NCBI GenBank assembly: GCA_002421565.1
Contig: DIKC01000029.1
Location: 1,643-7,861, forward strand
Length of the DNA stretch: 6,219 nt
Direction of reading: 5' to 3'
Origin: Desulfobulbaceae bacterium UBA5628
GTDB lineage: Bacteria > Desulfobacterota > Desulfobulbia > Desulfobulbales > Desulfurivibrionaceae
The notes under the pieces are model-generated. The model was not told where the DNA came from, made no database searches, and saw only the letters and a list, made by a program, of their open reading frames with translations. This document shows, piece after piece, positions 1-5,619 of this stretch. The position numbers were made by a program, and so were the translations under genes. Each line of letters begins with the position of its first letter. Within the stretch, counting starts at the first letter, position 1.

Positions 1-2507
1 TCGTCGGCCAGGCAGGCGCCGAGCCCGAGATGGGCCATCCGGGCCAGCCATTGGTATCCTTCCAGTTGATAATCGCGCAGTTCGGCCCGCAGCCCGGCCG
101 GTGGCGGCGGGTACAGTTCCCGGCTTTCCCGCAGGCGGTTGACGAATTGATGCCAGTGCCGGTCGCCGCTGATTTTGGCCGCGGGGCCGGCGCTTTCCTG
201 CAACAGGTGGGCGGCCAGAGGATGGAGGCGGGGGCCGGTTTCCTTGCGGATTTCGGCATAGGCCCGGATTTCATCGAGCTTGCGCCGCAACTCTTCGGTC
301 AGCGCGAGGAACTGCCCATGTCCCAAGGGCAGGAAACGGCCGGGAGCGCGGCTGCTCAGTTCCAGCAGTCGGCCGAGATCCAGGGCCAGGCCGTTGTCCA
401 GCTTGAGGGAGCCGCGCAGTTCAAACCAGTCGCGGCTTTGGTGAAGCCCCAGGCGGAGGCGGTTCATCCCGGCCGGAGGGCTGACCGACAGCCGTTCCCC
501 TTCCGGCCATTCCAGCATGATTTCCGGCGCCTGGGCCCGCAACTGGCTGAGCAGATGAAGACAATCTTCCGGATTTTTCAGGGACCATTCCCAGGCTCTG
601 CCTTCCTGCTCGGCCAGCAGCGGCAGGCGTTGGAGCAGTGCTTCGGCGTTGGCCTCCTCGGTTGCCAGGTTGCGGCGGATATGGCGGGTCTGGCCGTGGA
701 TGGCGGCGGTCATTCCGATCGGGCCAAGGCCGGGTTTGCAGGCCGGGCCGCCGGGGCCGAAAGGCCGCACCTGCATGCTCGCCCGCAGTCCGGCCCGGAA
801 GGGGAGCAGTTGCAGGACGATCCGGCTGTCTGCTTCCTCCGGGTCGCGCTGGTCGCTGAGCGAGGTGTGGATGGTAAGTCCCGGGGCGAGGGCGGCCAGC
901 TCGGCCCGTAACTCGGCTTCAGCCTCGCGTGGCCGTAAACGTCCTTCCGGCCCGAGCAAGGCGGCGATCTTCCGGTGCTGTTCGTTAAAGAAGACCACCC
1001 GGTAGCGCCCCATGCCTTCCGCCACCAGCACCGGGTTCTGTTCGCCGGGCAGGGGCAGGAGGCGGGCCAGCAGGTTGCCGTTGGCAGCGGTTTCGATGAA
1101 AATTTCCGGTTCGCCCCGGACCAGGGTGATTTGGCCGTGGGGATCGTCGGCCGGGAAAAGGTAGGGATGGCCGATCAGGCTGGTGGTGGCGGCGGCCGGA
1201 TCGATCACGAAACGTTCGCCGCCGTTGCCGTATTCCCGGCGGATGCAGGCGCGGATTGCCTGGTCGTGGTTGCCGAGATAGGAGGGCCGGTCGGGGCGAG
1301 CCAGTTGCCTGAGGGCCACCGGCCTTCCCTTGCGCCAGTTGCCGGCGGCCAGCCGTCGTTGCAGGCGGGGAGAGGCGTTGAATAAGTTCAAGGCGGGATC
1401 GTAATCAAGCAACCAGGCCAGCCGGAGATCGGGCAGGTCGGGGCTGGGCGGTTCTTGTTCATCGGCGCTTTCCAATGCCTTGAGGGCGTATTGCCAAGCT
1501 TCCTGGCCTTGGATGATGTCATTCAGGCTGATCAGGGGGTGTTCTTTCGCTGGGCCTTCCTCGCCCAAAACTTCCCGGCAGACTGCGGCGATCCAGGCAA
1601 AATCGGCGCTCTCCGCCCTTGCCGCCAGAGCCCGCAGTTGATGGCGCAATTTTTCCGGCAAGGGCCGCTTGAACCAGATATGGGCCAGTCCTTGAAAAAG
1701 GGGGAGGAGGCCGTCCGGCCCGGTCGGCGGCTGCTGGCCGAAGAGGAGGCGTTCCGCCTCCGGTCGGCGATTGCCCAGCATCGCCGTCACTCCCCGCAAG
1801 AGTTGGAGGATGTGACGCAGAGGGTTGTGTGGCTGATGTTGTTCCAGGTGATCGATAAAGGCGTTGATCGTGATCAGGTGGGCGTGGTTGTCGATGGCCA
1901 GCAGGGTCAGAAGATAAAAAAGTCCTTCCGGGCCGGTGAAGCATGCCTCCGGATTGTGGTTGCGGCGGCGCAGTTGTTCGAGATCGGCGCTGAAAGAGGC
2001 ATGGGCCGCCGGGAGATCGTGGTCGAGAAAATGGAGCCAGCCCTGCAAGCCGAGGCCGGATAGGGTTTGGCGTTGGCGGCTCAGGTGGCGGCGCGCCTCA
2101 TCCCGGCGGCCCTGGAGGAGGAGGGCGGCGACCAGAAAATAGCGGAAGGATGCTTTGAATTCGGCCGGGATTTTGGCCAGGGTGGCGGGTTTGCTCAGAA
2201 AATCGATCAGCGGCGAGAGGGATTGCAGGCTCCTTAAACCCTCCCGGAACATGGCGTGGAGGGCATAGAATTGGATTTGCAGCGGCAGGCGGCCGAACCG
2301 GGCCGGCTCAAAGGGGGCGGTGCAGATCGCCAGCACCGGATCCGGCAGGCGGCCTTCCCCGTCCAGTTGGAAATATGCCAGCAGGCCGGTATGGAAACCG
2401 TCCTCATCCTTGGCCATGATCGCCTGCCGCAACAGGGCGCAAATCCGCAAATACTCCGCCGGGGGCGGCTGCTGGTCGGGAATGGCGGCAATAGATATCT
2501 GATTCAT
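1..2507 (-). CDS. Large SNF2-family DEAD/DEAH-box helicase-like ATPase, N-terminal 835 residues (partial at left edge)
   Basis: The minus-strand frame is open from ATG at 2507 to the window edge: 835 complete codons with no stop. An in-frame TAA lies 33 nt upstream, so this is the first possible ATG; its ribosome site is poor (A-rich, no GGAGG). Residues 810-825 read LRDYQLEGYQWLARMA, followed by GLGACLAD. This is the signature just before the Walker A motif of Snf2 ATPases (usually LADDMGLGKT), which falls outside the window. Residues about 1-400 are predicted helical, with TPR-like hairpins (near 118-145, 156-180, 230-250, 273-300). A mixed region follows with LIGHP at 444-448. Around 693-750 is a DWFELRG block ending in LPLGHGQFLAL, which resembles the segment before the ATPase in long bacterial SNF2 proteins. 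Known Snf2 enzymes translocate on double-stranded DNA using ATP. The remainder (both RecA lobes) should add some 450-600 residues. The family is confident; its cellular role is unknown. Confidence 0.9.
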   Translation of the reverse strand, partial: MNQISIAAIPDQQPPPAEYLRICALLRQAIMAKDEDGFHTGLLAYFQLDGEGRLPDPVLAICTAPFEPARFGRLPLQIQFYALHAMFREGLRSLQSLSPLIDFLSKPATLAKIPAEFKASFRYFLVAALLLQGRRDEARRHLSRQRQTLSGLGLQGWLHFLDHDLPAAHASFSADLEQLRRRNHNPEACFTGPEGLFYLLTLLAIDNHAHLITINAFIDHLEQHQPHNPLRHILQLLRGVTAMLGNRRPEAERLLFGQQPPTGPDGLLPLFQGLAHIWFKRPLPEKLRHQLRALAARAESADFAWIAAVCREVLGEEGPAKEHPLISLNDIIQGQEAWQYALKALESADEQEPPSPDLPDLRLAWLLDYDPALNLFNASPRLQRRLAAGNWRKGRPVALRQLARPDRPSYLGNHDQAIRACIRREYGNGGERFVIDPAAATTSLIGHPYLFPADDPHGQITLVRGEPEIFIETAANGNLLARLLPLPGEQNPVLVAEGMGRYRVVFFNEQHRKIAALLGPEGRLRPREAEAELRAELAALAPGLTIHTSLSDQRDPEEADSRIVLQLLPFRAGLRASMQVRPFGPGGPACKPGLGPIGMTAAIHGQTRHIRRNLATEEANAEALLQRLPLLAEQEGRAWEWSLKNPEDCLHLLSQLRAQAPEIMLEWPEGERLSVSPPAGMNRLRLGLHQSRDWFELRGSLKLDNGLALDLGRLLELSSRAPGRFLPLGHGQFLALTEELRRKLDEIRAYAEIRKETGPRLHPLAAHLLQESAGPAAKISGDRHWHQFVNRLRESRELYPPPPAGLRAELRDYQLEGYQWLARMAHLGLGACLAD

Positions 2508-2539
2508 CGTTTTTTCTGATCCGAAGCGGGAAAACGTTT

Positions 2540-2545
2540 AGTATA
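2540..2545 (-). promoter_or_regulatory. Possible -10 element for the SNF2 gene
   Basis: On the minus strand this reads TATACT, five of six matches to the sigma-70 -10 consensus, about 32 nt upstream of the ATG at 2507. No good -35 lies 16-18 bp further upstream (a CTGACA is only 8 bp away, too close). It is a weak promoter or needs an activator, or the match is chance. Confidence 0.3.
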
Positions 2546-2588
2546 GCGTATTTTGTCAGCCCGTGCTGGTTTTTGTGGGGAGTTGATT

Positions 2589-2608
2589 AAGAAACGAGAA
2601 CGATTCTT
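2589..2608. promoter_or_regulatory. Imperfect 20-bp palindrome, possible operator
   Basis: The outer arms AAGAA and TTCTT are perfectly complementary. CG pairs follow at the seventh-eighth and thirteenth-fourteenth positions around a 4-bp centre, so 14 of 20 positions are symmetric. It lies 89 nt before the hemerythrin start and 81 nt upstream of the helicase start, so it could serve either gene. A Fur-like site was considered because the downstream product binds iron, but the fit to the 19-bp Fur consensus is poor. No regulator is assigned. Confidence 0.3.
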
Positions 2609-2626
2609 GTTGTAAAAAAATAAATT

Positions 2627-2637
2627 TTGTTGAACAA
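2627..2637. promoter_or_regulatory. Perfect 11-bp palindrome TTGTTGAACAA
   Basis: Perfect 5-1-5 inverted repeat in the AT-rich stretch 2610-2640, 59 nt before the hemerythrin ATG. It could be a short operator or part of the promoter; a weak CAATAT overlaps its right end. The arms are shorter than usual CRP/FNR-type sites (TTGAT-N4-ATCAA), so I do not name a regulator. I found no convincing -35/-10 pair for the plus-strand operon in 2508-2696. Confidence 0.3.
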
Positions 2638-2696
2638 TATCGCCCGAAGGCTGGTCATCAGTGAACGAAGTTTAATTATCAAAATGGAGACGGATT

Positions 2697-3104
2697 ATGG
2701 CTTTGGTTACCTGGAAGGAAGATTATGTGGTAAATGTGCGGGAAATCGACGAACAGCACAAGAAGTTGATCGCCATGATCAACGAACTTCATGACGCCAT
2801 GATGGCCCAGAAGGCCAAGGAGGTGCTGGGGCCGCTGCTTTCCAAGCTGGTCAATTATTGCGCCAGCCATTTTGCCACCGAGGAACGGCTGTTCAAGACC
2901 CACGGCTACCCGGAATATGACGACCACAAGGCCAAGCACGACAAGATGACCGCCAAGGTACTGGCCTTGCAGAATGACTGGAAGGCGGGTAAGGTCAATC
3001 TCACTCTGGATGTGATGAAATTCCTCAAGGATTGGCTGGACAAACACATCCTGGGCACGGACAAGAAATATGGCCCTTTCCTTAATAGCAAGGGTGTTAA
3101 TTAA
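2697..3104 (+). CDS. Bacteriohemerythrin (single-domain, diiron O2-binding protein)
   Basis: A complete 135-residue protein, the usual length of single-domain bacteriohemerythrins. All seven diiron ligands of the family are in register: H21 (in IDEQH), H58 and E62 (HFATEE), H77 and H81 (HKAKH), H117 and D122 (HILGTD). The four-helix bundle is evident, with the typical N-terminal arm containing W6. There is no signal peptide or membrane segment, so it is cytosolic. The family binds O2 reversibly at a non-haem diiron centre and is linked to O2 delivery, O2 detoxification, NO or peroxide handling and iron storage; the sequence does not say which applies here. The ATG has a GGAG at 2686-2689, 7 nt upstream. 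It is first in an operon with the BI-1 gene, whose start is 21 nt past this stop. It lacks any fused chemotaxis or cyclic-di-GMP domain, so it is unlikely to be a dedicated signalling protein. Confidence 0.96.
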   Translation: MALVTWKEDYVVNVREIDEQHKKLIAMINELHDAMMAQKAKEVLGPLLSKLVNYCASHFATEERLFKTHGYPEYDDHKAKHDKMTAKVLALQNDWKAGKVNLTLDVMKFLKDWLDKHILGTDKKYGPFLNSKGVN

Positions 3105-3125
3105 TCGGATTTAAAGGAGGTTTTT

Positions 3126-3884
3126 ATGTTCAGCAGGGATGAGGCCCGGCCGTTGACGATCCGGGAAATGGAGGAGGCGAGAAGCGCCGAGGCAATGGTG
3201 GGGCGGAGTGTCGCCGGCCAGGCCGCCACCTATTTTCTGGCCAAGGTCTTCAACTGGATGGCGGTCGGTTTGGGTCTTACCGGCCTGGTCGCCTTTTTGA
3301 TGACCCGTTCGCCGGCCGCCATGCAGTTGATCTTCGGCAACCCCCTGCTTTTCTACGGCCTGATTTTCGGGGAGCTGGGGCTGGTTATCTATCTTTCGGC
3401 CCGGGTGGAAAAGATGGCCGCCGGTACCGCCACCAAGCTTTTTCTCCTTTACGCCGGCCTCAACGGGGTGACCCTTTCCGCCATTCTCCTGATGTACACC
3501 GGCGCCTCGGTGGCGGCCACCTTCTTTGTCTCTGCCGGGATGTTCGGCGGCATGGCGATCTACGGGATGGTCACCAAAAAGGATTTGAGCAGTTGGGGCT
3601 CGTTCCTCTTCATGGGGCTGATCGGGATCATCATCGCCGCAGTGGTCAATTTCTTCCTGAAAAGCCCGATGATTTCCTGGGTGATTTCCGGGGTCGGGGT
3701 GCTGGTCTTCACCGGCCTTACCGCCTATGACGTGCAGAAGATTTCCCGGATCGGAGCGGGCGGGATCATGGAGCAGGGCGAGGGCGCGATCCGCAAGGGG
3801 GCGATCCTCGGGGCGCTTACCCTTTATCTCGACTTCATCAATCTCTTTCTGATGCTGCTCCGCTTCATGGGCGACCGTCGCTAA
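3126..3884 (+). CDS. Bax inhibitor-1/YccA (TMBIM) family membrane protein
   Basis: Complete, 252 residues, somewhat longer than typical bacterial members (about 210-235) because of a 35-residue charged cytosolic N-terminus. Seven hydrophobic helices lie at about 38-60, 68-90, 103-123, 127-149, 159-178, 183-203 and 226-246. The family signatures are present: GLTAYDVQKI at 197-206 and LGALTLYLDFINLFL at 228-242. D202 and D236 correspond to the paired aspartates that form the pH-sensing latch of the Bacillus homologue YetJ, a calcium-leak channel. By family knowledge it is an inner-membrane protein in calcium/proton permeability or stress tolerance; some relatives (YccA) modulate the FtsH protease. 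Which role applies is not visible. A near-perfect ribosome site, AAAGGAGG at 3113-3120, sits 5 nt before the ATG. It lies 21 nt downstream of hemerythrin, most likely co-transcribed, and a terminator follows the stop. Confidence 0.95.
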   Translation: MFSRDEARPLTIREMEEARSAEAMVGRSVAGQAATYFLAKVFNWMAVGLGLTGLVAFLMTRSPAAMQLIFGNPLLFYGLIFGELGLVIYLSARVEKMAAGTATKLFLLYAGLNGVTLSAILLMYTGASVAATFFVSAGMFGGMAIYGMVTKKDLSSWGSFLFMGLIGIIIAAVVNFFLKSPMISWVISGVGVLVFTGLTAYDVQKISRIGAGGIMEQGEGAIRKGAILGALTLYLDFINLFLMLLRFMGDRR

Positions 3885-3902
3885 CGGTTGCCGGATAGAC
3901 GG

Positions 3903-3951
3903 AAAAAGGGGCAACCAGTCAGCTTTTCGCTGATCGGTTGCCCCTTTTTTT
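3903..3951. terminator. Bidirectional rho-independent terminator
   Basis: The outer stem AAAAAGGGGCAACC (3903-3916) pairs perfectly with GGTTGCCCCTTTTT (3936-3949). Inside it, GTCAGC (3918-3923) pairs with GCTGAT (3929-3934, one G-U) around a TTTTC loop, with one A-C mismatch between the two stems. A run of seven T (3945-3951) follows on the plus strand. The five A at the left give a T-run on the minus strand, so it can end both the hemerythrin/BI-1 transcript and the convergent gene at 3967-4875. Confidence 0.93.
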
Positions 3952-3966
3952 ATCTCCTGCCGTTGG

Positions 3967-4875
3967 CTATTTGCTGCCGTATTGGCGGCTGTATTTTTCC
4001 TGGAGTTCGGCCAGAACCGCCAGATAATGCTCGCGGCCGTTGAGGGTGGTGGCGGTTTTCATCTCCTCCCGCAGGGAATTGAGGGAGGGGCGGATGTCGA
4101 GGCCGTGCCGGTTAAGGGTCTGGTCGTTGGCCTGATCGAGGATCATGATCGAGTAATACTTGACCAGCAAGCGCACCCGCGATTCCCGGCGGAAGAGATA
4201 GGAGCGGCCGCCCAGGGTATTGAGGAAAAAACCGGCGTATTCGTAAAGGCCGGCCAGGGGCAGCTTGACTTTGATGCCCTGGTCGGGACAGTCGGGGGCG
4301 GCCAGGGACCAGCGATGAAAAAGCTCCATGGTCGATTCCAGACTGCCCCCTTCCCGGAGGAGAATATCCTTGACCAGCAGGACATCATCTTTCCGCAGCA
4401 CCTGATAGAAATGGGCGGTGTTGTTGAGAATCGCCAGCAGGCTGGAGGTTTCTCCGGCAACCATGGGCGGATCGGCGAGCAGCCGGTCGATCAGACCGGC
4501 AAAGTAATCATGGCTGTCGGCGGGTAGTTTCCGCTGCTTGATGTAGTCGCGCTGGTCAAGCTGGGCAAAGAATTCCTTGATCCGGCGGCTCAATTCGGTG
4601 CAGGCATCTTCCGGGGCCGGGGGAATGAACTGCTCCCTGGTGGTCGGCCCGGCCGGGAGGGGTGCTTGTTCCGCGTCCGCCATTGGTTGGGGCGCCGAGG
4701 CGACCGGGGCCGTCTCTTCGGTGGCGGCCGGCGGCGCGGTGGAAATGGCCGGTTCCTTGGGGGTCAGCACGAATTTCCAGACCGCAAAACCAAGGATGGC
4801 CGCCACCGCCAGCGCGATCAGGATGATCGGCAGGGCGGAATTTTGCTTGATGCTCCGTTTGTCCGGATCAGTCAT
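3967..4875 (-). CDS. Single-pass membrane protein of unknown function
   Basis: Complete, 302 residues; I do not recognise the family. The N-terminus is short and charged (K6, R7, K10), followed by one strong transmembrane helix at about 14-33, which predicts an N-in, C-out topology. Residues 38-90 form a Pro/Ala/Glu-rich stalk. Residues 91-302 are a mostly helical soluble domain with an Arg/Tyr-rich tail (near RSYLFRRESRVRLLVKYYS). The only two cysteines, C92 and C196, both lie in the extracytoplasmic part and could form a disulfide. No enzyme motif, metal site, peptidoglycan-binding domain or lipobox is visible. The start is well supported: GGGAG (4884-4888) lies 8 nt upstream and a good promoter precedes it. 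The gene is monocistronic within the window, ends with TAG and runs into the shared terminator. A stalked periplasmic domain could serve envelope maintenance or a protein complex, but this is only a guess. Confidence 0.85.
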   Translation of the reverse strand: MTDPDKRSIKQNSALPIILIALAVAAILGFAVWKFVLTPKEPAISTAPPAATEETAPVASAPQPMADAEQAPLPAGPTTREQFIPPAPEDACTELSRRIKEFFAQLDQRDYIKQRKLPADSHDYFAGLIDRLLADPPMVAGETSSLLAILNNTAHFYQVLRKDDVLLVKDILLREGGSLESTMELFHRWSLAAPDCPDQGIKVKLPLAGLYEYAGFFLNTLGGRSYLFRRESRVRLLVKYYSIMILDQANDQTLNRHGLDIRPSLNSLREEMKTATTLNGREHYLAVLAELQEKYSRQYGSK

Positions 4876-4916
4876 GGCACTATCTCCCTAAAGATTGGTA
4901 AGGCGTATTCGCTGAC

Positions 4917-4945
4917 ACTATAGCGGAGAACGGGATTAAGGTCAA
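4917..4945 (-). promoter_or_regulatory. Sigma-70-type promoter for the gene at 3967-4875
   Basis: On the minus strand, TTGACC (-35, 4945-4940) and TATAGT (-10, 4922-4917) each match five of six consensus bases and are separated by exactly 17 bp. Transcription would start near 4910, giving a leader of about 35 nt that contains the GGGAG ribosome site. This is the best promoter in the window. Confidence 0.65.
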
Positions 4946-4958
4946 ACGGACGAACTGC

Positions 4959-4986
4959 TTGCGTTACCGAAAAAGACGGGCATAAT
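4959..4986 (+). promoter_or_regulatory. Possible promoter for the unknown protein and glycosyltransferase
   Basis: TTGCGT (4959-4964) and CATAAT (4981-4986) are spaced by 16 bp. The -10 matches five of six consensus bases, the -35 only TTG. The start would fall near 4993, about 60 nt before the ATG at 5053. It lies back to back with the minus-strand promoter, the two -35 elements being 13 bp apart. Confidence 0.35.
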
Positions 4987-4994
4987 AGATTGGG

Positions 4995-5050
4995 GGCGGG
5001 CGAGACGGGCCGCCAGTGATGCTCGGCGGATAAAAAAAGAGGCGCGGCGG
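4995..5050 (+). other. GC-rich leader with competing stem possibilities
   Basis: CCGCC at 5010-5014 can pair with GGCGG at 4995-4999, at 5025-5029 or at 5046-5050. The last pairing would place the likely ribosome site (AAGAGG, 5037-5042) in a loop just before the start at 5053. The stems are only 5 bp and the DNA is GC-rich, so chance is a real explanation. No T-run follows, so it is not a terminator. Confidence 0.2.
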
Positions 5051-5052
5051 AA

Positions 5053-5616
5053 ATGACGGGCGTGATTATGGAAAAATGGTTGGAAAAGTGGCTGCCTTTC
5101 GTGGCCAAGAGTCCGGAGGCCCAGGTAGCCTGGCTGGTGCGGGTGTTGCGTAAAAACATTCTCAGCCCGGCCGAGATTACCCCCTATATTCGTCTTTTGC
5201 TGGAGCCGGATGATCTGGAAATAAAGGCCAGAATCGCCGCCTGCTTGCGGCGGCTTGACGCGGGGATCTGCGAACGGCTGACCGCGGCGGCGGAAATTTA
5301 CGATCTGCCCAAGCTCTTTGCGATGCTGCCGGCAATCACCACCGAACAGGCGATGATCGCCCTGGCCAAAGTGCCGCCCCCCTACGAAAAAAACTCCGCC
5401 CAGGTTCAGGATCGGCTTTTTCACGCAGTGTACAACCAGTCGCCGGAGCGTTTCAGCGAGGCGGTGGACAGGCTACGGCAACATGGCCAGGCCCCGGCCG
5501 GTTTTGACCAGGCCCATGCCCGCTTCCTGGATCTGCTGGAGGATGAAAAGCTGCTCTCCGCCCTTTATCCCAAGGCCCGCGCCAAGATGGAGCCGGACCT
5601 GGAGAGTTTGCTTTAA
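5053..5616 (+). CDS. Helical cytosolic protein of unknown function, upstream of a glycosyltransferase
   Basis: Complete, 187 residues; I do not recognise it. It has no signal peptide or membrane helix and is predicted almost wholly helical. Residues about 20-105 form successive amphipathic helices with short loops, reminiscent of HEAT/armadillo-like repeats (for example PDDLEIKARIAACLRRL at 52-68), but no repeat consensus is clear. The tail is acidic-basic (LLEDEKLLSALYPKARAKME near 161-180). The start at 5053 has AAGAGG (5037-5042) 10 nt upstream. An in-frame ATG at 5068, giving an MEKWLEKW start, is a possible alternative but has a worse ribosome site. The stop is 3 nt before the glycosyltransferase ATG, so the two are almost surely co-transcribed. 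That spacing suggests a shared task, perhaps an accessory or scaffold for glycan assembly; this is inference from position only. Confidence 0.82.
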   Translation: MTGVIMEKWLEKWLPFVAKSPEAQVAWLVRVLRKNILSPAEITPYIRLLLEPDDLEIKARIAACLRRLDAGICERLTAAAEIYDLPKLFAMLPAITTEQAMIALAKVPPPYEKNSAQVQDRLFHAVYNQSPERFSEAVDRLRQHGQAPAGFDQAHARFLDLLEDEKLLSALYPKARAKMEPDLESLL

Positions 5617-5619
5617 ACG

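Noticed and set aside
1519..1944. 141-codon minus-strand frame
   Set aside because: It sits in another frame of the same strand inside the SNF2 coding region and is Pro/Arg-rich without motifs.
30..2063. Long plus-strand frames at 30-911, 975-1385 and 1455-2063
   Set aside because: They lie wholly antisense to the SNF2 gene, have Gln/Gly/Ala-rich compositions with no domain motif, and are typical shadows of GC-rich coding DNA. The opposite frame stays open for 835 codons and ends in an SNF2 signature.
2589..2608. Fur box upstream of the hemerythrin gene
   Set aside because: The palindrome matches the 19-bp Fur consensus poorly; iron relevance of the downstream gene alone is not enough to call it.
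2679..3047. 122-codon minus-strand frame over the hemerythrin gene
   Set aside because: Antisense to a gene with all seven diiron ligands in place; no ribosome site or known motif.
3111..3914. 267-codon minus-strand frame covering the BI-1 gene
   Set aside because: It is the antisense of hydrophobic helix codons, hence its His/Asp/Gln-rich composition. Its start lies inside the terminator hairpin, and the plus strand clearly encodes a BI-1 protein.
3982..4527. 181-codon plus-strand frame
   Set aside because: Antisense to the single-pass membrane protein, which has its own promoter, ribosome site and terminator; this frame has none of these.
5010..5040. Hairpin CCGCC/GGCGG followed by an A-run, as a terminator
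   Set aside because: The run after the stem is A on the plus strand, and on the minus strand the T-run comes before the stem, so neither direction makes a terminator.
4872..5424. Minus-strand frames at 4872-5159 and 4942-5424
   Set aside because: They overlap the divergent promoter region and the 187-residue plus-strand gene, and show no recognisable domain.
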